From positions 6,815,001 to 6,879,000 of the forward strand of contig JBBBDQ010000913.1 in the NCBI GenBank assembly GCA_037127315.1: DNA of 64,000 nucleotides. Reading direction: 5' to 3'. Positions 23,346 through 29,689 of this stretch are shown piece after piece. Position 1 is the first letter of the stretch; each line of letters starts with the position of its first letter. Under the pieces are notes generated by a model, which saw nothing but the letters and a program-made list of their open reading frames with translations, was not told the DNA's origin and did no database searches. The position numbers and the translations under genes were made by a program. Source of the stretch: Ascarosepion bandense. Lineage: Eukaryota; Mollusca; Cephalopoda; Sepiida; Sepiidae.

Positions 23346-25726
23346 TATCGAGGCAGCAAGTAATTTTCTAAACATATGCTGTTAAATATAAGAGATAATG
23401 AATGTCTATTATGTTTAATCATGAGCCGTTCTAAACGTCGTATTTTTGCTTTAATTTCAGTTGAAAATAAAGACAAAAATTCTCCAACATTTGGATAATT
23501 ATTTATTGATTTGCTTCTAAGCTTTCGGCTCAAATGAGCCATCTTCAGAGAGGTAGTTTAAACTGAAATATTATAAAATCCACCATCACCGACGATTTTA
23601 TTTTGTGTTGACATAAAACTCCGCTTGGCAACGGCAATAGTTACCAAAATAATAAACGCAGTTCTTAAATTTGCGATACGGTTTTATGACGTCACACCGC
23701 GTGATAGCGCGAAATGACAACAAAACCATGTAGTCAAATGCAATGTAATATGTTATTTCCGGATTTAAAGTTGATTTTATTGAGTGTTGGTTGTTTATAT
23801 TTGATGTACATGACCTCCACGCACACACACACATATATATATTTATATGTTTAATCCAACAGAATAATCAGGTAGGTAAATACCCAAAACCCGATCCTAA
23901 TTAATATTAATTTCATTAATATTAAATTGATCAAGATGGAGGGCTCGATGCAAATATTATATTCTTATTACAGAGCCAAATATAAAAATAAAACAAAAAT
24001 TTCGATGTTTAAATCCATTGAATAGCCATTTTTATGAGGACTACCTCATTTCTTCAGCAACGGCGAAACGAAAATTTTATTTAATCAAATTCAAATGACA
24101 AAAGATTTCATCCCGGTAGAAGTCATTAGAGTCTGATTATTGTGTGAATTAATAATATCTTAGAATCTTCTAACGGTATGAACTCTTTTGTTATTTGAAT
24201 TTGATTAAACGATTCTACTCCATCAGTTTCTTTTCTCGCACTTCCCGCCTGTGGAACTCCCTTCCATATTCTTGCTTTCCTGACGGCTACAACTTCCAGG
24301 AATTTGAATATAATGTCAATGCCCATCTCTTATCTACTTGATTCCAGTTCTTTCTACATCACCCTGTATATCATGTTCTTGTCCTTTCTCTCTGCCTTTG
24401 CAATTGTTTTCACACCTGTGTTCCCATCCTTCTCTTGCCCCTTTTCTGACACTGAAAGCTGACTCCTTAGTATTCGACTAACTGCCGACTAATATCAACT
24501 GCCTATTAGTTCTACTGAACTCAAATAGAAATCCTATAAACTTCTGAAGAACTTTCTGTTAACTTTTATTAATATAGGAAGGAGAGTCCATTATCTGAGG
24601 AATCGGTGAAAATGTTCAGAGAAAGGCGCTTGGTTTAATAATAGAAAATAAAGTATGGTCATATACAGTCTTTGATGACCTGGCGGCTATTGGGTTTAAC
24701 AAAGAAGAAGTAATAAATAACTAGTTCGTCTTTTTTTTTACTCTCCTTCTAACTAAATCTTTACTCTTATGTGGCCCTCTGCGCATCAGTGGCGGTACCG
24801 CCTTGATTGGGGTGAAACGATTAAAAAAAAGACAATAGAATAAAAATTTCTTTAAACTGAAGCTTTTTTAAGTATCTGCGTCTGTTTGTGTTCCGGCTGA
24901 TTTAATGGTTAGCGAGTCAGATTGAGAAATTGGAAAGCCGAGTTCGGATTCTAGTTTAGTTCGTTAGATTCATTTTGGCGCAAATACCCTTTAGGAAAGG
25001 TATGAATTCATTTCTTCTCCTCCAGCTACAGGTTAAATAGTAATCTTTGTATCTGTTATGGGGAAATACATCGATTCCTCAGATAAGGTATGAATTCATT
25101 TCTTCTCCTCCAGTTACAGGTTAAATAGTAATCTTTGTATCTGTTATGGGGAAACACACCGATTCCTCAGATAATGGACTCTCCCTCCTATATTAATAAA
25201 AGTTAACAGAAAGTTCTTCAGAAGTTTATAGGATTTCTTTAGACTTCTATTTGAGTTCAGTAGAACTAATAGGCAGTTGATATTAGTCGGCAGTTAGTCG
25301 AATAATGAGTCAGCTTTTAGTGGAAGATTACCAAGTTCCTAACATTTTGGGTACGTTAAGTCGATTAGCAACTGACATAGCACAATTATAACCTTCAGTG
25401 CAAAGACTACTCCAGAACAGTATCTGGGAAAATCATTGTTATCTCTAAAAAATTGTTAATGCAATATTTACTCACAAAAATAATTCTTAAAATTCAAAAT
25501 ATGTTTCGACTTTAGATAACATACTAAATGTTGATAAGCAGTAAAACCAGCTGCTAAATTGATTTAAATTCAAACACTTACTCTCTTCTATTGACAAACC
25601 AGCGGTGTCCGATAAGGATCTATTGACTGAGGACATTGGTCGTAAACCTGGATGTCTTAGGTAGTATCTACGTCGGTTACGTCTTGAGGATTCCACTTGA
25701 TTGTCAGAATTCCTCACCAACCTCAT
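3472..25726 (-). CDS. Transglutaminase gene, 5' part (six coding exons; 3' part outside window)
   Basis: Protein-glutamine gamma-glutamyltransferase, which forms Ca2+-dependent isopeptide cross-links between Gln and Lys side chains. Six exons on the minus strand splice with GT-AG ends and matching phases into 340 codons plus one base. Seen: a basic N-terminus (SRRNRRRYY), VVRRG at residues 94-98, FNPFNR before the core, the EREEYV strand, W296 and Cys331 in YGQCWVFSG. In TG2 the corresponding Trp241 and Cys277 are 36 residues apart; here the gap is 35. The N-terminal extension is of factor XIIIA / arthropod hemocyte TGase type. Domain assignment rests on remembered family motifs. The catalytic His and Asp exons would lie left of position 3472 and beyond the window. 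No stop or frameshift was found in any exon, so the gene looks functional. Introns are loaded with repeats. Confidence 0.9.
3794..4140. mobile_element. Fold-back element (MITE-like) with ~125-bp inverted arms
   Basis: 3794-3921 and 4015-4140 are near-perfect reverse complements, separated by about 93 bp. Both arms contain 'actacctgctctcccctact' and 'gcagtggt..ttgatac'. There is no coding capacity. It lies in transglutaminase intron 5. No target duplication is clear. Confidence 0.75.
4141..5042. other. T-rich intronic stretch, no feature recognised
   Basis: The plus strand is very T-rich (4140-4850). Short hydrophobic frames here are compositional. A motif of the type cctgatgaag near 4945, as seen in several SINE/LINE tails, is too short to classify. 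Confidence 0.4.
5043..6226. repeat. Inverted repeat pair (67-bp arms) enclosing a possible BEL/Pao pol remnant
   Basis: 5043-5109 and 6160-6226 are near-perfect reverse complements (both contain the sequence 'cttcacgtccctaagaaatg' or its complement). Between them, plus-strand frames give GDCVDASSRGLITKDLI (about 5475-5525) and WSPFLFLPREKGPW (about 5745-5795). These resemble the 'NPADxASRGL...' and 'GPxFLxxPExxWP' blocks near the RNase H/integrase junction of BEL/Pao retrotransposons. The match is by eye and weak; several frame breaks exist. Confidence 0.4.
6300..6776 (+). pseudogene. LINE-A C-terminus and 3' tail
   Basis: The RT C-terminal domain is degraded: 'GRDVAFLCLFYK', then 'LYTCFPDSYNL'-like residues and NVN. 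The 3' UTR tail follows (cctgtgcaccagtggcag...cttgtttgggg) and ends in gattaataataaaaag. It is a 5'-truncated copy in transglutaminase intron 5, beside exon 5. Confidence 0.7.
6786..6893 (-). CDS. Transglutaminase coding exon 5
   Basis: 108 bases, 36 whole codons (residues 247-282). Acceptor ctgtacag|TTTTAC, donor GCTATG|gtaagc. It encodes FYGHVLECTLHLLDQ, then RGKPVLVCRRLAAM, corresponding to FEDGILDxCLxLLD...RG.PV.V.R..SAM in the family. Both flanks are intronic repeats. Confidence 0.9.
6894..8334. other. Intron 4 proximal part; possible LTR remnant at about 7745-8060
   Basis: Mostly unclassified. Around 7840-7860 there is a TATA-like tatataagacc, followed by an aataaa at about 8007, the spacing seen in LTRs. 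No TG...CA ends or duplication could be fixed. 8100-8190 carries a 'atgtttcggccgtt...cttcaggt' motif also seen at 40200-40255. Confidence 0.3.
8335..8665 (+). pseudogene. RTE-like LINE C-terminal fragment
   Basis: It begins with the 'ctgcagaaggatgct' block equivalent to 'FYRRML', continues through 'gccttggagaatttgacactcacagg' (LENLTLTG) and ends with 'gttctgaagggacagcgcac' (VLKGQRT). Multiple frameshifts. Confidence 0.65.
8668..8930 (+). pseudogene. Jockey/CR1-like LINE RT C-terminal fragment
   Basis: The frame reads IYKTVIPSGFEYCC, then KIQRRFGNVIGPDLAFWLQSLSHSRNVAS. This is the thumb region that in LINE-A reads IYKSTVRPCIEYCC...IQRRICNVIDSNLAAQLQSLSH. Stops interrupt it. It abuts the RTE fragment on its left. 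Confidence 0.65.
9018..9222 (+). repeat. ~106-bp direct duplication
   Basis: 9018-9118 is repeated almost exactly at 9124-9222. Both copies run from '(g)actaacc' through 'gttctgttattctaatacac' to 'cttcctggcccaaacag'. The second copy leads directly into the LINE-derived array. A small tandem duplication. Confidence 0.8.
9200..10975 (+). repeat. LINE-derived satellite, ~176-bp unit, ~10 copies
   Basis: Units repeat about every 176 bp, marked by 'cctcgagtgg' or variants near 9345, 9522, 9692, 9872, 10050, 10228, 10405, 10582, 10752 and 10935. Part of each unit translates as LWNRLT.G.FPDHYNLNLFK and then SRVNRYLP, the LINE-B C-terminus, with a stop where the Cys would be. The next part is the LINE 3' UTR. 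The same LINE end, single copy, is at 49790-49950. So the array amplified the 3' end of a LINE inside intron 4. Confidence 0.8.
10976..11524. other. No feature recognised
   Basis: Intronic sequence without an evident repeat partner in the window or coding signal. Confidence 0.4.
11525..11800 (-). repeat. Family W copy (reverse)
   Basis: The reverse complement matches 45010-45250 and 20516-20705. Shared blocks include 'cagggtcccacgtatgggtaa' versus 'gctgggaccctaac', and the 'aactgcaaccggcagcaagg' region. The AT-rich tail faces right, into the 36-bp array. Confidence 0.6.
11845..12150. repeat. ~36-bp tandem array, about 8 degenerate copies
   Basis: Repeating 'atctgtatctgaagccataaa' with 'ttgcattcaaaat' or 'gagttcataat' spacers. 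It follows the tail of a family W copy, as other arrays do at W tails elsewhere. Confidence 0.75.
12190..12440 (-). pseudogene. LINE-A RT C-terminal fragment
   Basis: The minus-strand frame carries 'LHIYKSTIRPCIEY'-like sequence ('aatgcacgggcggatggtag' in plus orientation), then the LQ..SLSHR block. The same nucleotides recur in 32540-32720 and 39600-39800. Confidence 0.65.
12724..13020 (-). mobile_element. SINE-A, full-length
   Basis: Complete copy in reverse orientation: tail 'cagttaagtgccatacg' at left, hairpin gtctcgaaagagac near 12761-12774, B box ggaattcgaactc and A box ccactgtaccac at right. Confidence 0.88.
13021..13699. other. No feature recognised
   Basis: AT-rich intronic sequence with no coding or repeat signal seen. 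Confidence 0.4.
13705..14314 (-). mobile_element. Miniature LTR retrotransposon (TRIM-like) with 132-bp LTRs
   Basis: Two direct repeats of 132 bp (13705-13836 and 14183-14314) differ at about six positions. Each begins tgtaggaaat and ends atttcctaca (TG...CA with inverted termini). The whole unit is flanked by a 5-bp duplication gtatg (13700-13704 and 14315-14319). The interior is only 346 bp and holds a partial gag on the minus strand. No tRNA primer site next to the 5' LTR and no polypurine tract before the 3' LTR is visible. It sits in intron 4, about 250 bp from exon 4. Confidence 0.8.
13813..14167 (-). pseudogene. Ty3/Gypsy-type gag N-terminal fragment
   Basis: Starts with an ATG 16 bases inside the 5' LTR. 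Reads a capsid-like domain with short blocks such as TEWIEKAELVC, LPLRLTGGAFAVYQQL and VERRLRPDESV, typical of invertebrate Gypsy gag. A frameshift lies in a poly-A run (about 14064) and a stop interrupts the frame (about 13894), so it is broken. The frame runs into the 3' LTR. Confidence 0.75.
14567..14685 (-). CDS. Transglutaminase coding exon 4
   Basis: 119 bases. Acceptor tttttgcag|ATGACG, donor TCACAG|gtaaaa, ending in phase 0. It encodes DEVYMGDKKEREEYVMNEQG, then LYIGT and SRAWDYSQ, matching the conserved VY.....R.EYVLN.xG...G....R.W.YGQF block at the start of the core. It lies only 250 bp from the small LTR element at 13705-14314 and about 70 bp from LINE-A debris at 14756. Confidence 0.9.
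14756..15030 (-). pseudogene. LINE-A deletion derivative, copy 1
   Basis: Joins a short piece of the RT C-terminus (ccatgaagatatttg...gagaaagtgac) to the 3' UTR and the SFFSR..LWN coding end in reverse orientation. A sister copy with the same internal junction is at 16655-16990. Its coding end merges into the 83-bp array. Confidence 0.65.
15002..16324. repeat. 83-bp minisatellite, ~16 nearly identical copies
   Basis: Unit 'tagttatcagggaaacaag', then 'aaattggaagggtgttcg', 'ttatggaccaggttaagg' and 'accacaaggg'. Units are almost identical. Linked variants (tattagg with gtttgtt) recur every 166 bp at about 15663, 15829 and 15995, so a dimer became the amplified unit. The first third of the unit is LINE-A sequence (the 'cagggaa.caagaa.ttggaagg' region). 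Many overlapping 62-residue frames arise only because 83 is not a multiple of 3. In transglutaminase intron 3. Confidence 0.95.
16325..16654. other. No feature recognised
   Basis: Intronic spacer between the 83-bp array and LINE-A debris. Contains a 'gtagtatatatagcg' TATA-like string of unclear meaning. Confidence 0.35.
16655..17010 (-). pseudogene. LINE-A deletion derivative, copy 2
   Basis: Same structure as 14756-15030, less decayed: 'ccatgaagatatttgtagaaa' and 'gagaaagtgacgg' joined to 'acgcatggcgtcaaaggg', then 'gattgaggttgcatttac' and 'ccacaggg'. The shared deletion junction suggests the shortened form was copied as such or duplicated locally. Confidence 0.65.
17188..17475 (+). mobile_element. 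SINE-A, first half of a composite dimer
   Basis: Head 'gtgcgttgcatatcgactcgg', B box gttcgaattcc, hairpin and tail all present. It is followed by a 135-bp spacer and a headless second SINE body. The same arrangement recurs at 56964-57795. Confidence 0.88.
17611..17788 (+). mobile_element. SINE-A, headless second half of composite dimer
   Basis: Begins in the body ('ctccctctagctatgagtc') and runs to the tail. Spacer 17476-17610 ('gaatataatagttagaaa..tataaagtggggga') is nearly identical to 57483-57610. Confidence 0.85.
18020..18415 (-). mobile_element. SINE-C, two-unit tRNA-headed element (reverse)
   Basis: Reading the minus strand, two tRNA-like units follow each other, each with a 'gagttcgat' B box (near 18350 and 18170) and a 'taagctacgc.tagaaaatc' segment. 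A 'gttcacaaccaatgttt' linker lies between them. Same unit order as 28022-28370. Confidence 0.75.
18598..19316 (-). mobile_element. Non-autonomous Helitron (reverse)
   Basis: The 3' end on the minus strand is a 'cccgagcaacaccgggc' hairpin, then tatactg and CTAG (18598-18601). The 5' end is near 'aaacttgtttataaatgg', decayed. The interior has the 'gctgaaccgattttcttaaa' block common to Helitron ends in invertebrates. It ends about 30 bp from exon 3's donor. Confidence 0.75.
19344..19589 (-). CDS. Transglutaminase coding exon 3 (N-terminal domain to core junction)
   Basis: Residues 125-206. Acceptor gttgttgcag|GTAAGCG, donor AACAGAG|gtaaat. It encodes RWKVNLKE, then SPSDCFVGVWRLS, and ends in IIFNPFNR. 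These are the hallmarks preceding the catalytic core (compare LFNPWCxxD in vertebrate family members). Three N-x-S/T sites occur near NNSTNIT. A reading frame continuing past the donor into the neighbouring Helitron is not coding. Confidence 0.88.
19685..20515. repeat. AT-rich tandem array ending in (TA)n
   Basis: Degenerate ~38-45 bp units 'tatatataaaaattctata' plus 'gatataattttatatttta' run to a pure (TA)n at about 20453-20508. The unit resembles the AT tail of family W, a copy of which starts directly at 20516. Confidence 0.85.
20516..20710 (+). repeat. Family W copy
   Basis: 'actttcatagtgctttgacc', then 'cctgggatcctaac' and 'ggtggatctgggaataaca'. Same order as 45055-45250 and 47275-47645. 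Confidence 0.7.
20712..21137 (-). pseudogene. RTE-like LINE C-terminal fragment
   Basis: Minus-strand reading gives ETKRKLLLSIRKRQLKFLG, then EGLENLILTGQIEGKRD and KTWRATIAYVLKGHAI, the conserved RTE tail, with at least one frameshift between blocks. Confidence 0.8.
21140..21765 (+). repeat. Family V copy with ~76-bp tandem tail, ~6 units
   Basis: The lead 'cggatctacaagctgatg..ttacaaagaatac' matches 22640-22680 and the reverse of 46380-46430. It is followed by units 'gataccgtaaaacaaaata', 'ccaaaccaat' and 'gaaaacct.gt..acattaaataa' repeated about every 75-77 bp. Confidence 0.75.
21790..21908 (-). mobile_element. SINE-A head fragment
   Basis: Carries 'gaactggaattcgaac' and 'ttccgagccgatatccactg' followed by 'caccacaa', the head in reverse. 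The body is lost. It is joined directly to an RTE fragment. Confidence 0.75.
21908..22190 (+). pseudogene. RTE-like LINE C-terminal fragment
   Basis: Frame IKRTLMHSNRKRQLKFLGH, then GGLKNLTLTGH and KVAHSLPNGLV. The end 'cctttttcctgaagtgcca' corresponds to the tail. Confidence 0.7.
22315..22770 (-). repeat. Family W copy (reverse) followed by a family V piece
   Basis: 22320-22600 mirrors 11525-11790 and the reverse of 45010-45250. 22640-22765 carries one V unit ('cttacaaagaatacatattc', 'ttaaataaccc'). It lies just downstream of exon 2's donor. Confidence 0.6.
22804..23031 (-). CDS. Transglutaminase coding exon 2 (N-terminal beta-sandwich)
   Basis: Residues 49-124. The acceptor follows a long T-rich tract (tgtctatag|CACC) and the donor is TTTTG|gtatgta. 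It encodes the start of the TGase N-terminal domain: LTITEIDLNIYK, then LVVRRG, then RLSQPY and DKISIQLAFG. This order matches the family pattern of VRRG, then F.RPY, then FGxxP. The phase passes one G to exon 3. Confidence 0.88.
23032..24190. repeat. Intron 1 part: (TA)n, SINE-tail-like motif and family U
   Basis: (AC/A)-rich polypyrimidine tract of exon 2 at 23041-23085; (TA)n at 23300-23342. An 'aagctttcggctcaaatgag' and 'ccatcttcag' motif at 23518-23548 is typical of some retroelement tails. Family U at 23860-23990 matches 3165-3300. Confidence 0.5.
24195..24840 (+). pseudogene. LINE-A 3' end split by an insertion at 24453-24729
   Basis: 24200-24452 encodes SFLFSHFPPVELPSIFLLS-type frames of the LINE-A C-terminus and 3' UTR. 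The UTR resumes at 24730 ('ttactctccttc') and ends in 'ggcggtaccgcc..gggtgaaacgattaaa' (24790-24838). The ~277-bp insertion contains one arm of the inverted pair described separately. Confidence 0.75.
24452..25321. repeat. Long inverted repeat pair, ~157-bp arms
   Basis: 24452-24608 and 25157-25321 are near-identical reverse complements (shared 'gccgactaatatcaactg' and 'gaagaactttctgttaac', or complements), about 550 bp apart. One arm is inserted in a LINE-A 3' UTR. The other follows a diverged SINE-A piece. Confidence 0.8.
24895..25174 (+). mobile_element. Diverged SINE-A with tandemly repeated 3' part
   Basis: The head at about 24903-24960 ('aatggttagcgagtcagatt' and 'gagttcggattctag') is an old SINE-A. 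The following segment 'aggtatgaattcatttcttc' through 'tctgttatggggaaa' occurs twice (25001-25083 and 25088-25174). Confidence 0.6.
25582..25726 (-). CDS. Transglutaminase coding exon 1
   Basis: Encodes residues 1-48, an Arg/Ser-rich basic tail without a signal peptide, as in cytosolic or non-classically released TGases. ATG is at 25726. The donor (minus strand) reads gagA|gtaagtg, leaving one base that completes a Thr codon with the next exon. An acceptor-like attttag lies at 25732-25738, just upstream of the ATG, so a separate 5'UTR exon is likely. No promoter was identified. Confidence 0.8.
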
Positions 25727-28020
25727 CGCCCCTAAAATCCTTGAGAAATCAATTTTGAAGCTATATGAGCAAAACTGAAAAAAAGAAAGTTGTTTTTCTC
25801 TTTATTCAGTGAGTTTGATGTTTTGGTTTTGGTTTTCTCGTCTCGTTTACTTTCTGGGTCACAAGAGAAATATTTGACGCCTTATGCAAGAAACTAGAAA
25901 GAAAGCCTCTTTGTAATATCCGCAAGGATTCTGCCGCTATTTTTTTGTTTGTTTGTTTTCTCCTATTGTCTTCTTTCTCGCTCACAGTTCACCAAAATTT
26001 TTCCGGAAGTTGGAGTCCTGATTTTGTGCGTTTCAGGGTAATGACCTAATTTTTTACTTAACTTCACGCACGTTACTGAAAAGTTCACTTGAGTATCGCA
26101 GATTCTAGAAGCGCTTGCAAGCACGAACGAACGTGTAGACAATTTCGAAGTAAGTCTATTTTAGCTTTTCAGGTTCGAAAATTTGAAGTGAATTCAAACA
26201 CCGATTATAAACCCCGCGATCGGCTAAGCTGCAAATTACTTGAATAGTGTTTTTCTTTTACTGATTCTGTTGGAAGCTAAAGTTGTTTCGATATCTCGAC
26301 CGGATTATTTGTGAATTATTTGCTTTTATCAATAATAGGCCTTCCAGTTGGATTCTGAATTTTAGATTCAATTCTTTCCAGTTTAAGCAGACGAACAGAT
26401 GTTATCTTGCTGTTGTATTCTCATGGAAAATATTGCAAACAACTAGGGAACAATGGGTTCTTGCTTTCTATGTGTTTTCGAGTTTGCAGTCTTTTAAATG
26501 TGTATTTGTACAATAATGTTGAAGATTTATAATTACATAATCTTTCTCTTTTTGCTTTTCTGACGAAAGAAACTTAACCTGTAAATTTCAGATATGTGGG
26601 TTTGTATTAAAATATTCTTTAACACATTACTCATTAATTTTGCATATATCCGAAACTGACAATTGCAGTCTACTAGTGTAACAGAGATTAATACCAACCT
26701 TTGAAGTTAACGTATGAAAATGAGACTTATTAAATTGGCACTACGAAAAACAGTCTCTGTCAATTATGTTTTTAGCATTCATCAAAAGATAAAAAGAACG
26801 ATTATCGTGATGTCCAATGCAGGCTTTTTCTGCTCAAGATCTAATACTTCTGTGAAGAAATATTGTATTTTCTGATTGTTGTCTTAGTTTAGGGATCTTG
26901 AAGACTGGAGTAGTCCAAGATGTTATAAGATTTAGATTTTGGTTTCAAACGTTGCTGTGTATTCAGTCACTAACACTATAGTATCGATATATTCTTTTTT
27001 GTAACAAAGACCATCTTGAATACTGGTTTTCTCTTTTTGTGTCAACATCGCTAGTAATTTGATTCATGCACGTTGATAAAGTACACCTTTTTTAAAATTA
27101 TAAAATGCATTCAAACATCAAAGATATCACTAGTTAGCATAAAACTCCATCGTGTTAGAAAAAAAGCTTTAACATTCAAGTTTGATTCTGTTAAAACAAT
27201 TAAAACGGAGTACTGTAGTGGTTTCGAAGTTAAACCTCGTTCTCAAATTGCAGAGCTACGTCTGTAATGTATTTGTTGTTATAGTGATATGTCATAAACT
27301 TCTTTTTTCCTTCTTTTTTTTAGAAAAGCAATCGCATTCAAGAAAGTTATCGCATAAAAAATCTCCAACTTGTTCAAACCTTTCACAAGTTAGCATAAAT
27401 TAATTGTTAAAATATCTCAATCCGTTTTATCAACGATAATGACTTCTTCCTCGAGTCAAAATGGCGTCGATTTCTTGTTTATGACAAGTTATAAAAGCAA
27501 ATGTTTAAAAGTTTGCTATCGTTTTGTTCAAAAAGAATTACTTGAGGCTCTCTTAGTTCGGTATCGACGAATGCTAGCGTAAAATAATTCAATGCTTTTT
27601 AAAAACTAATGTTTTATCTTACAAATCGAAATGATACTCCCCACTGTCTAGCGTTCGTTAAAATTAATTTGCATAGGCATTAATTAAAATTCATGAATAT
27701 ACATCCGAATACGTATCTCGATGTAAGAGACTCTAGGTGTTTTCATGCGTACAAACGCGAAACATCTATTATCAATACTCAATCCAATGCCTAATTACAA
27801 GGACGCGAATGCCTTAAAACTAATTGTGTACAATTATTTGTACGTGTTTGCATGTAATTGTTGATCAACGAGCAGAATAATCAATCATATTTTCAATGAC
27901 ACCTTGATAAAATTATTGTTGGGAGGATATTATATTTTCTAATGTCAGTTACCAATCCTTTGAGAAAAAAACAAAACTGGGCAGACAAATAAATGATGAA
28001 CTTAAATGTGCACAGATGTG
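25727..28020. other. Transglutaminase 5' flank, no feature recognised
   Basis: Upstream of the gene's first coding exon, largely free of the window's repeat families. It should contain the promoter and any 5'UTR exon. AT-rich, with no confident TATA or initiator. No coding signal on the plus strand beyond chance frames. Confidence 0.4.
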
Positions 28021-28021
28021 T

Positions 28022-28372
28022 GTGTTCGACGTGGTGTAATGGTTAACAAGCATGTGTTGCTAGATCAATTACGACTGAGTAGTGAGTTCGATTCCCACTG
28101 GGTGTCCTCCTATTTAGGCATTCTGCCACATCTAAGCTACACTTAGAAAATCACCATTATCTATGAATTCTCGCCAACGATGAACAAAACGCTGTGTTCA
28201 CAACCAATGTTTGGTCTTCGTAAACCCTCAGAAAACGCCGAAGAATGGTTAACAAGTTTGTCTCTCTAGATCAATTATGAATGAGTAGGAGAGTTCGATC
28301 TCTACAAGGGCGCTCCACTCTTCTGGCCTTGGGTCACATATAAACTACGCTTAGAAAATTATTTTGTTATTT
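28022..28372 (+). mobile_element. SINE-C, two-unit tRNA-headed element
   Basis: Unit 1: A box 'gtggtgtaatggttaac', B box 'gagttcgattccc' near 28082. Linker 'gttcacaaccaatgttt'. Unit 2 begins 'gaagaatggttaacaag' with B box 'gagttcgatc'. Each unit has 'taa.ctac.cttagaaaat'. A third unit starts at 28374. Confidence 0.8.
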
Positions 28373-28373
28373 G

Positions 28374-28770
28374 ACGTGGTGTAATGGTTAACAAACATGT
28401 TTTTCTTGATCAGTTACGACTGAGTAGGGATGTGCGTTGTGGTGCAGTGGTTATCGGCTCGGAACGAGAAATCGGGGAGTCGAGTTCGAATTCCAGTTAA
28501 ATTCCTTGCATTCACTTACGTACAAATACTCTTTCCCAAGAATATTTATCTCTTTCTTCCAGTTATGGAGTAAATAACAGGACAGATTGGATTCTGTAGC
28601 CTTGGCTGGCAACCAGTCTACTGCAGAAAGTAATGGCAGCCTACTGCGGGATAACCTTCTGCCCAGTCAGTCATGTCTTTTTCGAGACATGATCGCCCAA
28701 GCATGTTTTACTTAACTGACTGCGTGAGTGAGTTTGATCCTCACTGGGTGCTCCACACTTTCGGAGACGT
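28374..28770 (+). mobile_element. Third SINE-C unit interrupted by SINE-A
   Basis: The SINE-C head 'gacgtggtgtaatggttaac' (28374) breaks after 'cgactgagtag' and resumes at 28725 with 'gagtttgatcctcactgggtg'. Between lies a full SINE-A (28431-28721) with head, hairpin and tail. Confidence 0.82.
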
Positions 28771-28774
28771 TAGA

Positions 28775-28862
28775 AGTATATAGTTGTAGCAGAGTTTAAA
28801 ACGAATTGGAAACCAACCCTGAAAAGGAAACAACGAATAAACCCCTAAAAGAGTGGAAGATG
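28775..28862 (-). repeat. Satellite S fragment
   Basis: 'ggaaaccaaccctgaaaagg' and 'aacaacgaataaacccct' match the S blocks at 2460-2500 in the same orientation. Confidence 0.55.
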
Positions 28863-28886
28863 CGTGAACCGGCCGATAGGTGAATA

Positions 28887-29287
28887 TACACCCTTGTGCA
28901 AATTAATTGAAACAACTGGTTTCGCCGCTTTATTCATAGTCAGTTTTAGACTCACTTCTATTTGTTTTCAGATTAGATCATTTGCATTGGTGTGCAGTAA
29001 TATGAATCCTTTCCGAGGTGTATGATGAAATTTGTTTGGTCTTGATTGATTCATACAAGCAAGTCTTAGAGAGAGATCGCGGATATTGTTGGTATCAGCC
29101 TATTAACTGTCAGTCGTGTCATCAAGGCGAAGAAGCAAACTGGATCCATCAGTCCAAAATGTAAAGGAAAATGCAGTCGGAAGAAAAAACCAACACCAAT
29201 AGATGACGTATACGTGACCAGGGAAAGTGTGAAAAATCTTATGAAGACATTATTCGTTTTGTTTCAGTTAATTTGCACAAGGTTGTA
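28887..29287 (+). mobile_element. Tc1-like transposon, internally deleted
   Basis: Inverted ends 'tacacccttgtgcaaattaa' (28887) and its near complement ending at 29287, with TA before the left end. The interior keeps a transposase N-terminal helix-turn-helix and linker: EIADIVGISLLTVSRVIKAK, then KQTGSISPKCKGKCSRKKK. The catalytic DDE domain is gone. Confidence 0.8.
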
Positions 29288-29689
29288 TGCGTTAAAATAT
29301 TTGTACAAGTAATTTGATTTTGTTTTTAGTTTTACTGTGTGATTTTAAAATAATATAGAGGCGTTTAAAAGCATGTGTACAATATACATAAATGCAATGA
29401 AGGTTTGTATATGTCAGGTGTGGCTTAAAAGGTTTAGCAATGACGTTTGTGACATACCTAACAAGACTTTTCTTAGAAGACGACCCACTTCGAATGAAGA
29501 ACTGTCAAAAGAGACAACTGACCTGAATTAATGTGAAATCACCAAAGAAATTTGATGCAAATAACTTAAAGTATCCCTGCCAACAGGAACAATTTCTTCC
29601 GGCTTTACCGGAGTGATGCGCCTGTCCGTAATAGGCGCCTATTTATCTCTGTGCGTAATGAATGCAAGCGAGTCCAAAATGATGCTAAG
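29288..29689. other. No feature recognised
   Basis: AT-rich spacer between the Tc1 relic and the 62-bp array. Confidence 0.4.
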
